Source: an uncultured Peptococcaceae bacterium
GTDB taxonomy: Bacteria; Bacillota; Desulfitobacteriia; Desulfitobacteriales; Syntrophobotulaceae
Reading direction: 5' to 3'
DNA length: 21,949 nucleotides
Assembly (NCBI GenBank): GCA_937892995.1
Contig: CALBJS010000244.1
Coordinates: 1 to 21,949, forward strand
Shown: positions 7,290-16,313 of the stretch, piece by piece
Numbering within the stretch: the first letter of the stretch is position 1
Layout: each line of letters starts with the position of its first letter
Notes under the pieces: generated by a model
The model's input: the letters and a program-made list of their open reading frames with translations, nothing else
What the model was told of the DNA's origin: nothing
Database searches by the model: none
Program-made: the position numbers and the translations under genes

Positions 7290-8700
7290 AAGAACTATGA
7301 GAACAGATAAGAAGAGAGATTTAAGAGAAAAAAGTCTAATTCAAGATAAAGACGCACGGCTATTAGCCGTGCTTATTCTTACGAGGGTAGCAAAAGAAGG
7401 TGCTTATGCTAACCTTCTTTTACGTACCGAACTCAATGATCTTGAAGATGGCCGTGAACGTCATTTTACGACTGCTTTGGTGAATGGAGTATTAAAGAAC
7501 AAACTTACCCTTGATTATGCTTTAAGAAAACATCTTAGCAAACCGATGTCGGCTCTTCCCCAAGAGGTGAGGGCGGTCTTAAGAGTAGGAGTCTTTCAGC
7601 TACTTTTTATGGATAGAATTCCAATCCCTGTGGCAATAAATGAATCTGTTAATACCGTTAAAATAGTAAATCCTTCTTTTACCCCTCTTGTTAATGGTGT
7701 TTTACGTAAAACAGCTGATGTGGGTTGGAATTTTAACTGGCCAAACGGCAAGAAAGAAACAGTACGTTATCTTTCTGTAAAATATTCACACCCCGAATGG
7801 ATGGTAAAGCGCTGGCTAGCAAGGTGGGGATTGAAAGAAACGGAACACTTACTAAAGCAGAATAATGCTCCTTCACCTACTTGTATTCGGATCAATACCT
7901 TAAAGACAACCAGAGAGAAGGTTAAGGAAACTCTGGAAGGCCAAGGAATAAAGGTGTATGATAGTGCCCGACTTCCGGAGGCTTTGTACATAGAGGATTT
8001 TGGCTCTGTAGGAAAACTTCGAGAATTTATAGAAGGGCATCTAACAGTTCAGGATGAAAGTTCTCAGCTAGTTGCTCATATTATGGGTGTAAAACCGGGA
8101 GATAGAGTCTTAGATGTCTGTAGCTCGCCGGGGGGGAAAACCACCCATCTAGCCCAGAACATGAAGAACATCGGAGAAATCATTGCCGTAGATATCTATT
8201 CCCAAAAACTTCAACTAGTAAATGATCTTGCCCAGCGTCTGGGAATCACCATTATCAAAACCGTAGAAAATGATGGTAGGGTATTGGACGGAATAGAGGG
8301 GAAATTTCATTCCGTCTTAGTTGATGCACCTTGTTCGGGTTTGGGCGTGATTAGGAGGAGAGCAGATCTTCGTTGGCAGAAAAGGGAAAAGGAGATAGAA
8401 AAGCTTCCTGAATTACAGTTGGCTATTCTTTTGAAAGCTGCTGAAAAGGTACTCCCCGATGGGGAACTTGTCTACTCCACTTGTACTATAGAGCCGGGGG
8501 AGAATTTTGAGATTATCAAAGCCTTCCGTAAATTAAGGCCGGAATTTACTCCTGTAGATCTTACTGAAAAGCTGCCTTTTCCAGTCACTGAGGAGAGAGA
8601 TTTGCGACAGCTTCAAAAAGGAATGTGGCAAATTTTGCCCCACCAGCATAATATGGATGGATTTTTTTTGGCTAAATTTAGGAAGGAATCCTCCAAGTAA
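7282..8700 (+). CDS. rsmB: 16S rRNA (cytosine(967)-C(5))-methyltransferase RsmB
   Basis: 472 residues. It methylates a cytosine of 16S rRNA (C967 in E. coli) using S-adenosylmethionine. An N-terminal NusB-like RNA-binding domain (about 20-155) is joined to a Rossmann-type methyltransferase domain with SAM motif VLDVCSSPGGKT (D278), the PCSG motif with C351 that releases the enzyme, and YSTCT with the nucleophile C401. I choose the ATG at 7282, which overlaps the upstream stop by eight bases and sits behind AAGGACGG; an in-frame ATG at 7258 would lie deep within the peptidase gene and one at 7297 is also possible. Coupled translation with the peptidase gene is likely. Confidence 0.95.
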   Translation: MIRRTMRTDKKRDLREKSLIQDKDARLLAVLILTRVAKEGAYANLLLRTELNDLEDGRERHFTTALVNGVLKNKLTLDYALRKHLSKPMSALPQEVRAVLRVGVFQLLFMDRIPIPVAINESVNTVKIVNPSFTPLVNGVLRKTADVGWNFNWPNGKKETVRYLSVKYSHPEWMVKRWLARWGLKETEHLLKQNNAPSPTCIRINTLKTTREKVKETLEGQGIKVYDSARLPEALYIEDFGSVGKLREFIEGHLTVQDESSQLVAHIMGVKPGDRVLDVCSSPGGKTTHLAQNMKNIGEIIAVDIYSQKLQLVNDLAQRLGITIIKTVENDGRVLDGIEGKFHSVLVDAPCSGLGVIRRRADLRWQKREKEIEKLPELQLAILLKAAEKVLPDGELVYSTCTIEPGENFEIIKAFRKLRPEFTPVDLTEKLPFPVTEERDLRQLQKGMWQILPHQHNMDGFFLAKFRKESSK

Positions 8701-8786
8701 GCATAAACGTAGGTAACATGCTAAAATTTATTTTTGCTCATGTTCTATCCGTCATATGCGAAACTCGACACTAGGAATGAGTCGGT

Positions 8787-8833
8787 CTTACAAAGTACGA
8801 AGCCGCCATACCATGATTAAGCTTACAAAGTAC
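8787..8833 (+). repeat. Short direct repeat in the rsmB-rlmN gap
   Basis: CTTACAAAGTAC occurs at 8787-8798 and again at 8822-8833, 35 bases apart. The 207-base gap also contains AACATG and CATGTT arms around 8716-8745 that could form a weak hairpin. No clear promoter or terminator is visible. Confidence 0.35.
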
Positions 8834-8907
8834 TTGGGTTTAGAGACGGTAGATAATTGTTTGGAAAACATGTTTATAAAGAAAGAATTGGGTGAATAAT
8901 ACTAAAT

Positions 8908-9990
8908 ATGGAAAAGTTGGATTGTCGTGCCTGTCTCGAAGAGGAATTAATTGAAATTTGTCTGGAGAATAACATTAAAAAATTTCGGGCTAATCAGATT
9001 TTCAAGTGGGTTCAGCAAAAGGGTGCTCATGATTGGGAAGAAATGAAGAATATTGGGAAAGAGGACAGGGAAAAACTGAGAGAGATCCTCTATCTCCAGC
9101 CCTTAGAGATTATTAGGGAGCAGCGTTCTAAGGATGGTACCCGTAAGTTCTTGTTTCGTTTGGTGGACGAGGAAAGTATTGAAACTGTCCTCATGGATTA
9201 TGACAAAACACTTTCTCGCGACAGACAGACGATTTGCTTATCAACTCAAGTGGGTTGTCCAGTGGGATGTTCTTTTTGTGCGACAGGAATGGCCGGTTTT
9301 CAAAGAAATCTTACCGTAGGGGAAATAACCGGCCAGGTATTAGAAGTTATGAGATATCTTCAAAAAGAAGATCCGGAATTTAAGGTTACAAATATTGTTT
9401 TTATGGGTATGGGTGAACCTTTTCTTAATTATGAAGCTGTCTTAAAAACTATTGAGATCTTAAATAGCGAAAATGGTCAGAAAATCGGGATGCGTAGAAT
9501 GACTATTTCCACTAGCGGTGTTGTTCCAAAAATAGTACAACTAGCTAAAGATAATTCTCAAGTAGGTCTAGCGATATCCCTCCATTCAGCTAAAGATGAA
9601 GTCAGAGATAATTTAGTACCGATGAATAAAAAATATCCCTTGGCTAAACTTATCCGAGCTTGCAGGAATTATCAATCGATCACTAACAGGAGGATTACTT
9701 TCGAAGTAGCCTTAAATAATCAGAATACATCGAGGGAAGAGGCAAAAGAGTTTGTCAAACTCTTAAAAGGGATGACGGTTCATGTTAATCTTATTCCTGT
9801 TAATCCAGTTCAAGGAAGTAGAGTCAAAAGGCCAAGTAACAAGGAAATTTCCGTGTTAAAGGAGATATTGGAAGCGGGTAGAATCCCGGTCTCTATCAGG
9901 GAAGAAAAAGGTGTTGATATTGAAGCCGCCTGCGGCCAACTTAGACAGCGGCTGGAGTGTGAAGTCTATGAACCTATTAACCAAAATTGA
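8908..9990 (+). CDS. rlmN: Dual-specificity RNA methyltransferase RlmN (radical SAM)
   Basis: 360 residues, normal length. It methylates C2 of adenine 2503 in 23S rRNA and adenine 37 in some tRNAs by radical SAM chemistry. The iron-sulfur cluster ligands are C117, C121 and C124 in CPVGCSFC. C110 and C342 (in AACGQLRQ) correspond to the two mechanistic cysteines C118 and C355 of E. coli RlmN. GMGEPFLNY and SLHSAKDEVRD are further family motifs. The ATG at 8908 has only a weak upstream site (GGGTGA near 8890), but the protein begins where homologues begin. The 3' end overlaps the next gene by 23 bases, so it probably leads the FHA/kinase operon. Confidence 0.95.
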   Translation: MEKLDCRACLEEELIEICLENNIKKFRANQIFKWVQQKGAHDWEEMKNIGKEDREKLREILYLQPLEIIREQRSKDGTRKFLFRLVDEESIETVLMDYDKTLSRDRQTICLSTQVGCPVGCSFCATGMAGFQRNLTVGEITGQVLEVMRYLQKEDPEFKVTNIVFMGMGEPFLNYEAVLKTIEILNSENGQKIGMRRMTISTSGVVPKIVQLAKDNSQVGLAISLHSAKDEVRDNLVPMNKKYPLAKLIRACRNYQSITNRRITFEVALNNQNTSREEAKEFVKLLKGMTVHVNLIPVNPVQGSRVKRPSNKEISVLKEILEAGRIPVSIREEKGVDIEAACGQLRQRLECEVYEPINQN

Positions 9991-10753
9991 ATTGGTTGCA
10001 GAGTTTATCATTACGTATTTTTTCCGAAAATCGACAGAAACTATTCAACCGGTTCAAGTTGCCAAGGAACTTCTTAGGACGATGTTTAAGAATAAACAAG
10101 TTAGTATTTCTAATGTATATGTTCCGAATGTTTACCGGGTTTACCTTAGTGAAGCCGACTATACTATTCTCGAGAGCTTTGGGGAGACATTTCTCATTGA
10201 ATTAGCAAAACATCTCTACCTAGAGGGAAGCAAACAAGGTTATACTTTTCTGACTCCCCCTTTAGTAGAAATTAAAACGGGTAAGGATATTAGCTTAGGC
10301 TGCGTGGACATTAAAATAGAATTCAACGATTCTATTGTCGCTAATTGGCAAATCGAAGAAGGAAAACATTTTAAAGGGGCTGAAGAGCTTGAAAAAACAA
10401 CTGTCTTGCTGGACAGTGCAAAATTAACAAGTTTATTGGCAGTTGACCCCTGCAGGAAAACTCGGTCTTATCTCGAAGTTATTAATGGTGAGAATGAGGG
10501 TAAAGTTTACTATCTTGATCAGCAGGAATTAGTGTTAGGCCGCAATGAGGATTGCGACATCGAAGTCAAGGATGTAGAGATTTCACGTCAACATCTTAAA
10601 TTATTCTCTGAGAACAGAAGGTGGTTTGTCCAGGATCTTGGCAGCACCAATGGGACTTATGTCAATAAACTTAGAGTTGATAGGTATATGGTGAATCCAG
10701 GGGATAAGATCAAAGCTGGCCAAACCCAATTTAGATTCAATGTTGAGAAGTAA
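9968..10753 (+). CDS. FhaA-type protein: DUF3662 plus FHA domain
   Basis: 261 residues. The N-terminal half (about 1-125) resembles DUF3662 of mycobacterial FhaA; the C-terminal half (about 170-261) is an FHA domain, which binds phosphothreonine peptides. The phosphate-binding signature is complete: GR with R192, S206 in ISRQH and N228 in GSTNGTYVN. No membrane segment is present. In mycobacteria FhaA binds the phosphorylated juxtamembrane region of PknB and the MurJ pseudokinase partner, helping control peptidoglycan precursor flow; a similar role with the kinase five genes on is inferred. I start at the ATG at 9968, which has GGAG ten bases upstream and overlaps the rlmN end; earlier in-frame codons add a segment read from rlmN sequence. 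Confidence 0.88.
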   Translation: MNLLTKIELVAEFIITYFFRKSTETIQPVQVAKELLRTMFKNKQVSISNVYVPNVYRVYLSEADYTILESFGETFLIELAKHLYLEGSKQGYTFLTPPLVEIKTGKDISLGCVDIKIEFNDSIVANWQIEEGKHFKGAEELEKTTVLLDSAKLTSLLAVDPCRKTRSYLEVINGENEGKVYYLDQQELVLGRNEDCDIEVKDVEISRQHLKLFSENRRWFVQDLGSTNGTYVNKLRVDRYMVNPGDKIKAGQTQFRFNVEK

Positions 10754-10767
10754 AGCGGTGATTGGCT

Positions 10768-11211
10768 ATGCAAATTATTACGGTCTTTGGACGGATTTTG
10801 TTTGTTGCCTTTATTTATCTTTTTATATTGCGCATCTTGACGGTTATGCTTGCTGATTTAAGAGCCAAAGGGGTATTGACTAAAGTCGAAGCTGACCTTG
10901 GCTGTCTTGAAGTACTTAATGGTTCCGAGATGCTACCTAAGGGTCGTAAGATTAGAATAGATTCCCGTGGGCTTTCCATCGGCAGAGGAAAACATAACGA
11001 TATCGTTGTTCCTGACCATTACTGTTCCCAGGAACATGCCGAGCTTAGACACGTTAGAGGGATGACTACTTTGGAAGATCTGGGGAGTACTAATGGTACT
11101 TGGGTTAATGGGGAAAGAATAAACTCGCAAGTTCAGCTTGTGGCAGGCGATTATTTAAAAATAGGTAGTATTTCTTTTCTGTATACGAGGTGGAGAAATG
11201 AGAACAGTTAG
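10768..11211 (+). CDS. FhaB-type membrane-anchored FHA protein
   Basis: 147 residues. A single N-terminal membrane segment (about 4-26) is followed by a short linker and an FHA domain (about 60-145) with intact phosphothreonine-binding residues R73, S87 and N109 (GSTNGTWVN). It resembles FhaB/FipA of actinobacteria, which sits in the membrane and recruits phosphorylated division or elongasome proteins. The ATG at 10768 follows GGTGA at a 6-base distance; a TTG two codons earlier is possible. The 3' end overlaps the phosphatase gene by 14 bases. A role as a phospho-dependent adaptor for the neighbouring SEDS protein and PBP is inferred from context. Confidence 0.87.
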   Translation: MQIITVFGRILFVAFIYLFILRILTVMLADLRAKGVLTKVEADLGCLEVLNGSEMLPKGRKIRIDSRGLSIGRGKHNDIVVPDHYCSQEHAELRHVRGMTTLEDLGSTNGTWVNGERINSQVQLVAGDYLKIGSISFLYTRWRNENS

Positions 11212-11920
11212 TATCTATGAAACAGGTTATGTAAGAAAGAATAATGAAGATGGTTATTTGATTTTGCCAGAGGCCTGTTTATTTGCAGTAGCGGATGGGA
11301 TGGGAGGTCACAATGCCGGCGAAGTAGCATCCGGGCTGGCAATTGAAAAATTAAAAACGAAAGCTTCACGATTGAAGGACATAGACACTAACGATATTCA
11401 AGGCTGGATGCTCCGGTCCATGGAAGAAGCCAATAAAGAAATCTTTGCTGCATCCTTATGTGCTGAAGAAATGGTGGGAATGGGAACTACTCTTACTGCT
11501 TTGATTATCAGGGGAAATAAAGCAGTAATTGGTCATGTTGGAGATAGCCGAATTTACCTCTGGCGTGACTCGAATCTCTCCCTTCTATCAGAAGATCATT
11601 CCATGGTTAATGAATTAGTTCGTCTGGGGCAGCTTAGTGAAGAAAAGGCTAAGCATCATCCTCATAAGAATGTACTCTCTAGGGCTTTAGGAGTAGAAAG
11701 GAGTACCACTATCGACTGTTTTCAGCTCGAAGTTCAACAAGGGGATGTATTTCTATTGTGTACCGATGGTTTTTCCAATGTGATTGAGGACGAAGAGATG
11801 GCTACAGAGTTTTCCGTATCCGGAACTTGGGATGAACATTTAGAAAAGCTTAAAAATATTGTCCTGGAACGGGGAGCACCAGATAATTTCACAGTGATTT
11901 GCTGTGTTTTGGAGCGGTGA
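11198..11920 (+). CDS. prpC: PP2C-family Ser/Thr protein phosphatase (PrpC/Stp)
   Basis: 240 residues, the typical size of bacterial single-domain PP2C enzymes. It dephosphorylates Ser/Thr proteins with two or three Mn/Mg ions and is the normal antagonist of the PASTA kinase. Metal-binding motifs are all present: NNED (D18), ADGMGGH (D33, G34), CTDGFS (D190) and GAPDNFT (D229), as well as GHVGDSRIYLW. The ATG is preceded by AGGTGGAG and lies inside the end of the FHA gene, suggesting coupled translation. The next gene begins six bases after its stop. It has no membrane segment, so it acts at the inner face of the membrane or in the cytoplasm. Confidence 0.95.
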   Translation: MRTVSIYETGYVRKNNEDGYLILPEACLFAVADGMGGHNAGEVASGLAIEKLKTKASRLKDIDTNDIQGWMLRSMEEANKEIFAASLCAEEMVGMGTTLTALIIRGNKAVIGHVGDSRIYLWRDSNLSLLSEDHSMVNELVRLGQLSEEKAKHHPHKNVLSRALGVERSTTIDCFQLEVQQGDVFLLCTDGFSNVIEDEEMATEFSVSGTWDEHLEKLKNIVLERGAPDNFTVICCVLER

Positions 11921-11925
11921 GAAGA

Positions 11926-13212
11926 ATGCTTTATAGTTTTACCCTTCGTTTTCTGACTCTGGCGATTATGTGGATAGGTTTAGGGGTGTTAAGAACAGAA
12001 AATATGGTTGATAGCCAATTTTTCTGGCAAGCTGCGGTATTTTCTCTTCTAGTGCTTGCTGGGGCCTTGATTGAATTCTTTTTAGGTTATGATGGTGATA
12101 AAAGCCTTTTGCCGGTAGTTCAGACCATCCTTGCTATAGGGCTGGTCTTTCTTATCAGGATAAAACCTAGTTTGGCCGAAGACCAATTTGTATGGGCCAA
12201 TATTGGACTAATGATTTATTATTTTATTCTTTACGGCTTGAAGGATTATCGTAAACTAGAAGAGTATCAATATCTTTGGGGTTTAGGAGCTCTGATTCTC
12301 CTTCTAGTAACCTTATTCTTTGGGGTTACGATTAGGGGTGCTACGAGTTCGCTTAAATTTGGACAATTTGGTTTTCAGCCGGAAGAATTGGTCAAAGTTG
12401 CTCTTCTGCTTTTTATGGCTTCCTATTTAGATAATAATAGAGAGCTTTTAAGGACCGGAACTATTCAAGTGGGGAGGTTTTCCTTACCTGATAAAAGGAC
12501 TCTTGGCCCTTTCCTTTTTATCGGTGTGTTTGTTTTAGGACTTCTAGCTGCCCAAAAAAGCTTAGGAACGGCCTTAGTCTTTTTTCTTCTGATGGTTTTC
12601 ATTATTTATATGGTGACCGAAAGATTACTTTATCTGTTTATTTCAATTCCTGTAATAACGCTGACCGGAGCATTAGGATATTTTTTGTTCGGTCATGTCA
12701 GGGTGAGGGTAGCCACCTGGCTTAACCCCTGGGCAGATTCCGTTGGAGGGTTTCAAATCGCCCAGTCTATTTTTGCTATTAGTGGTGGGAGACTTCTTGG
12801 AACGGGTCTGGGTAATGGCATAGGTGCTTATCAAATCCCTCATGCCGATACGGATTTTATCTTCTCGGTAATTGCTGAAGAGATTGGTTTTGGAGGAGCG
12901 ATGGCTGTGATTAGCCTTTTTATCATAGTCGTGATGCGAGCTTTTGCTATAAGCGTCCGAGCGGTAGATCGATTTGGCCAGATATTGGCTGCAGGTATCG
13001 GGATTCTTATCGGTGTAGAGACTTTGATCATCTTAGCTGGGGTAACGAAGATGCTTCCTCTTACAGGGTTGCCACTTCCTTGGATGAGTTATGGAGGTAG
13101 TTCCATGGTGGTTCATTTCTTTCTTTTAGGGGTTTTAGCTAATATCTCTCATAGCTCTTCATTTTCTATAAGCCGTATTTCAATTGGAAAACGGGCTGGT
13201 GTTTTAGAATGA
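11926..13212 (+). CDS. SEDS peptidoglycan glycosyltransferase (FtsW/RodA/SpoVE family)
   Basis: 428 residues with about ten to twelve membrane segments. SEDS proteins polymerise lipid II into glycan strands together with a class B PBP, which here is the next gene. The essential extracytoplasmic Asp is D271 in NPWADSVGGFQIAQS, and FISGGRLLGTGLG-like and LPLTGLPLPWMSYGG motifs near the C-terminus are standard. One oddity: the widely conserved Asp of the QPDLGT motif is Ser here (S212 in QKSLGTA). By neighbourhood it matches mycobacterial RodA rather than FtsW, but the sequence alone does not settle this. I start at the ATG at 11926 just after the phosphatase stop; earlier in-frame codons lie in that gene. 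Its stop overlaps the PBP start (ATGA). Confidence 0.93.
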   Translation: MLYSFTLRFLTLAIMWIGLGVLRTENMVDSQFFWQAAVFSLLVLAGALIEFFLGYDGDKSLLPVVQTILAIGLVFLIRIKPSLAEDQFVWANIGLMIYYFILYGLKDYRKLEEYQYLWGLGALILLLVTLFFGVTIRGATSSLKFGQFGFQPEELVKVALLLFMASYLDNNRELLRTGTIQVGRFSLPDKRTLGPFLFIGVFVLGLLAAQKSLGTALVFFLLMVFIIYMVTERLLYLFISIPVITLTGALGYFLFGHVRVRVATWLNPWADSVGGFQIAQSIFAISGGRLLGTGLGNGIGAYQIPHADTDFIFSVIAEEIGFGGAMAVISLFIIVVMRAFAISVRAVDRFGQILAAGIGILIGVETLIILAGVTKMLPLTGLPLPWMSYGGSSMVVHFFLLGVLANISHSSSFSISRISIGKRAGVLE

Positions 13213-14621
13213 ATGGTATTAGAAAAATAGCAATGATGCTAGTATTTAGCTTTGTATTTTTAAGTATGGGTCTTGTGTACTGGCAAGTAGTAAATGCAGA
13301 TACTATGCTAGATAATCCTGCTAACCGAAGAGCAGTTTTCCTAGAAAAAAGGATTACTAGAGGTGGTATTTATGATCGTAATGGAGTGGTGCTAGCCCAG
13401 ACGAAGCAGAATGAAAGTGGAAAAGTACGCCAATACCCACATGGAGAAATGTTTCAACCCCTACTGGGGTATGCCACTGTACAATATGGCTGTTCAGGGC
13501 TTGAGGCCACACAGGCTGAAAATCTTCTTGGTATTAATGATCCATCGATTCTAAGAAAACTTCAAAACACTTTCGAATTAGAAAGACAGGGGAATGACGT
13601 TGTTCTCACTCTTGACTCCAGATTGCAAGAAGTTGCCTACCAAGGACTAAAGGGAAAGAGGGGTGCAGTAGTAGTTCTGAATCCCCGGAATGGAGAAGTT
13701 TTAGCCCTCGTGAGTCAACCGAGTTTTGATGCTAACGAAATAGAAAAGGATTGGGAATTGATCATGAACAAGGAGGGGAGTCCGCTTTTAAATCATGCTT
13801 TTTCTCAATTCCCGCCAGGATCTATCATGAAGGTCGTAACGTCAGCCGCTCTTTTTCGGGCAGGCTTAGACACCACCGATCTTTATAACTGTCAAGGATC
13901 AACGGTTATTAACGGGCAGACTATCCTTGAACAAAATGAGAAAGTTCATGGTTGGGTGAATTATGATCTTGCCCTTGCCTATTCTTGTAACACCTACTTT
14001 GCTGAGCACGGCATCAAAGCTGGTGAGAAAAGCTTTCTCCGGGCTCTATCGGCTTTCGGCTTCGGCCAGAAAATCCCTTTTGATCTTTATGTTCCTATTA
14101 GCTCGATTAGCGAAGAAACTCCTGTACCAAAGACTTTGAATCTTAACCTTTTTGCGGCAAGTACTTTTGGACAAGGACAGGTGATGATTAGTCCCTTCCA
14201 CATAGCCCTGATTACTGCAGGAATTGCTAATGAGGGGGAAATTATGGTGCCGCATTTAATTGACAGAGTGCTAGATTCTAAGCAAAATATAATATATGAG
14301 AGTAAACCGGAAGTATGGCTAACGCCTCTGGACAAGTATGAGGCAGAAAAGGTAAAAAGCGGCATGATTCTGGCGGTCGATAAAGGCACTGCTTCTCCGG
14401 GAGCTCTACCAGGGGTTCGGATAGCAGCCAAGACCGGTTCTGCCGAGCCCGGTGGGAGCCAGAATACCCATGCCTGGTATATTGCTTTCGCTCCTGCTGA
14501 AGACCCTCAGATCGCTGTAGCAGTCTTAGTAGAACATGGCGGTACTGGAGGAGGGGCAGCAGCCCCCATAGCTAGAGCAGTGATCGAAAAAGCTTTAGAG
14601 ATCAAGGAGGGTGAGAAGTAG
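13209..14621 (+). CDS. pbpA: Class B penicillin-binding protein (PbpA type transpeptidase)
   Basis: 470 residues, similar to mycobacterial PbpA (about 490). One N-terminal membrane anchor (about 5-26) holds a periplasm-side transpeptidase that cross-links peptidoglycan stems. After a short N-terminal region (RITRGGIYDRNG, about 50-61) the catalytic motifs are SIMK with nucleophile S205 and K208, SCN at 259-261, and KTG at 408-410. There is no PASTA domain and no transglycosylase domain; the partner polymerase is the SEDS protein whose stop codon it overlaps by four bases. Together these form a SEDS-bPBP pair under control of the adjacent kinase and phosphatase, by analogy with the actinobacterial cluster. 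Confidence 0.94.
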   Translation: MNGIRKIAMMLVFSFVFLSMGLVYWQVVNADTMLDNPANRRAVFLEKRITRGGIYDRNGVVLAQTKQNESGKVRQYPHGEMFQPLLGYATVQYGCSGLEATQAENLLGINDPSILRKLQNTFELERQGNDVVLTLDSRLQEVAYQGLKGKRGAVVVLNPRNGEVLALVSQPSFDANEIEKDWELIMNKEGSPLLNHAFSQFPPGSIMKVVTSAALFRAGLDTTDLYNCQGSTVINGQTILEQNEKVHGWVNYDLALAYSCNTYFAEHGIKAGEKSFLRALSAFGFGQKIPFDLYVPISSISEETPVPKTLNLNLFAASTFGQGQVMISPFHIALITAGIANEGEIMVPHLIDRVLDSKQNIIYESKPEVWLTPLDKYEAEKVKSGMILAVDKGTASPGALPGVRIAAKTGSAEPGGSQNTHAWYIAFAPAEDPQIAVAVLVEHGGTGGGAAAPIARAVIEKALEIKEGEK

Positions 14622-16312
14622 TGGGTAGAATGTTTGGAGATAGATATGAGATAGAAGAGAAAATTGGGGCAGGTGGGATGGCTATTGTCTATAAGGCTAA
14701 GGATACCTTGCTTAATCGTACGGTAGCTATTAAAGTTTTAAGGGAGCAGTTTGCTTCCGATGAGGGTTTTATCCGTCGTTTTCGTCGCGAGGCACAGTCT
14801 GCAGCCAGTTTGTCCCATCAGAATATTGTCTCTATTTTTGATGTCGGAAAAGATGGGCAGGAAGATTATATCGTTATGGAATATGTTAAAGGACAGACCC
14901 TTAAGGACATTATCCGTCAACAAGCCCCTCTCTCTGTAGAAAAGACCATCCATATTGTTCGTCAGATCGGTGAAGCACTTGCTCACGCTCATGCTAATCA
15001 TATCATTCATAGAGATATCAAACCCCAAAATATTCTTATGACAACAGACGGGAGGGCTAAAGTCACTGATTTCGGGATTGCTAGGGCGGCTTCCGCAGCA
15101 ACCCTAACCCATACGGGAGATATTGTTGGCTCTGTTCACTACCTATCTCCTGAACAGGCCAAGGGTGCTCAGACTAACGAACAATCCGATATCTATTCTT
15201 TAGGAATAATCCTTTATGAACTCATAACCGGTAAAGTTCCTTATGATGGGGATACCCCGATTACTATTGCCCTTAAACATATTCAAGAAGAACCGGAGCT
15301 GCCAGGAAAAGTTATTTCAGGAGTATCTGCTGAACTGGATGCCATAATCATGAAATCCTTGGCTAAGTCAGTTCAAGATCGCTATAAAAGTGCCTCTGAA
15401 TTTCTGGGAGACATTGATAGGCTTATGACAGGGCAGACCATCGTCTGGGAAAGGAAAATAGCCGAGGAAAGTACTGATAGTGATCAAACTCAAGTTCACA
15501 AGGGCTTGCGAGATAAGGTGATCTCAGCCGACCAGAAGGGCAACCTGGAAGACACTCTGCATAAAGGCAAGAAAAAAAGGAAATTACCCCTTCCCGCTTT
15601 GATTGCCATTATATCTGTTCTTGTTCTTTCAGGGGTTTCTTTTGCTATTTATAGTTTTTTCTATGTACCTGATGTTGTTGTGCCGGATGTTAAAGGTCTT
15701 ACCATAGAAGAAGCTGAGTTAAAATTAAAGGATGAAGGACTGTTGTTAGGTGAGAATATTGAATTTGATTTTAATGAAGAAGTTGAAAAAGATAAGATTA
15801 TAAGCCAAAGCTATGCCCCGGACACCATGGTCAAAGCCGGTCGGACAGTAGATGTAACTGTCAGCAAAGGTATGGAATTTATAAAATTTCCTGATGTAAC
15901 CTCAAACAATCCGCTTCAGGAAAATGCCGTCAATGCCATTTTAGCAGCAGGGTTTGAAAATGATAATATAGAAATAGAGATGATGCTTCATCCCACCATT
16001 CCGACGGGAAGGGTGATTGGGCAAAATCCGCCACCCCAAGCGACCTGGCCTAAAAACGGGAAAATCACACTTTCAGTAAGCGGCGGTGAAGAACTAACCA
16101 TGAAGGTTATGCCTGATGTTACAGGTTATTCTTCAAAGGAAGCTAAAAGTATTCTTGAAGCATATAAATTAACTGTCAGAGCAGAAACGGAAAGTTCTTT
16201 ATTATTTCCTACGGATGCTGTAATATCAACCATACCAAGGCCTGGCCAACCGGTTAAACAGGGATCGGAAGTCAAAATAGTTGTGTCTGAAGGGCCTGGG
16301 CCACCGCCCTAA
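14621..16312 (+). CDS. pknB: PASTA-domain Ser/Thr protein kinase (PrkC/PknB/Stk1 family)
   Basis: 563 residues. The cytoplasmic kinase domain (about 9-270) has the glycine loop GAGGMAIVY, ATP-binding K38, catalytic HRD (H130-D132), DFG (D150) and SPEQAKG. A basic, Ser/Thr-containing juxtamembrane region leads to one membrane segment (about 322-350), followed by three extracellular PASTA domains (about 353-419, 420-491 and 494-561) that bind muropeptides or lipid II. Such kinases couple cell-wall state to growth, division or spore germination. The GTG at 14621 lies ten bases after AAGGAGG and shares one base with the PBP stop codon; an ATG three codons on is too far from that site. It closes the FHA-PP2C-SEDS-PBP operon. 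The very C-terminus is Pro/Gly-rich. Confidence 0.96.
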   Translation: MGRMFGDRYEIEEKIGAGGMAIVYKAKDTLLNRTVAIKVLREQFASDEGFIRRFRREAQSAASLSHQNIVSIFDVGKDGQEDYIVMEYVKGQTLKDIIRQQAPLSVEKTIHIVRQIGEALAHAHANHIIHRDIKPQNILMTTDGRAKVTDFGIARAASAATLTHTGDIVGSVHYLSPEQAKGAQTNEQSDIYSLGIILYELITGKVPYDGDTPITIALKHIQEEPELPGKVISGVSAELDAIIMKSLAKSVQDRYKSASEFLGDIDRLMTGQTIVWERKIAEESTDSDQTQVHKGLRDKVISADQKGNLEDTLHKGKKKRKLPLPALIAIISVLVLSGVSFAIYSFFYVPDVVVPDVKGLTIEEAELKLKDEGLLLGENIEFDFNEEVEKDKIISQSYAPDTMVKAGRTVDVTVSKGMEFIKFPDVTSNNPLQENAVNAILAAGFENDNIEIEMMLHPTIPTGRVIGQNPPPQATWPKNGKITLSVSGGEELTMKVMPDVTGYSSKEAKSILEAYKLTVRAETESSLLFPTDAVISTIPRPGQPVKQGSEVKIVVSEGPGPPP

Positions 16313-16313
16313 A

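Noticed and set aside
12550..12570. Loss of catalytic function in the SEDS protein
   Set aside because: The residue now regarded as catalytic (D271 in the fourth extracellular loop) is intact, so the Ser at 212 is reported only as a variation.
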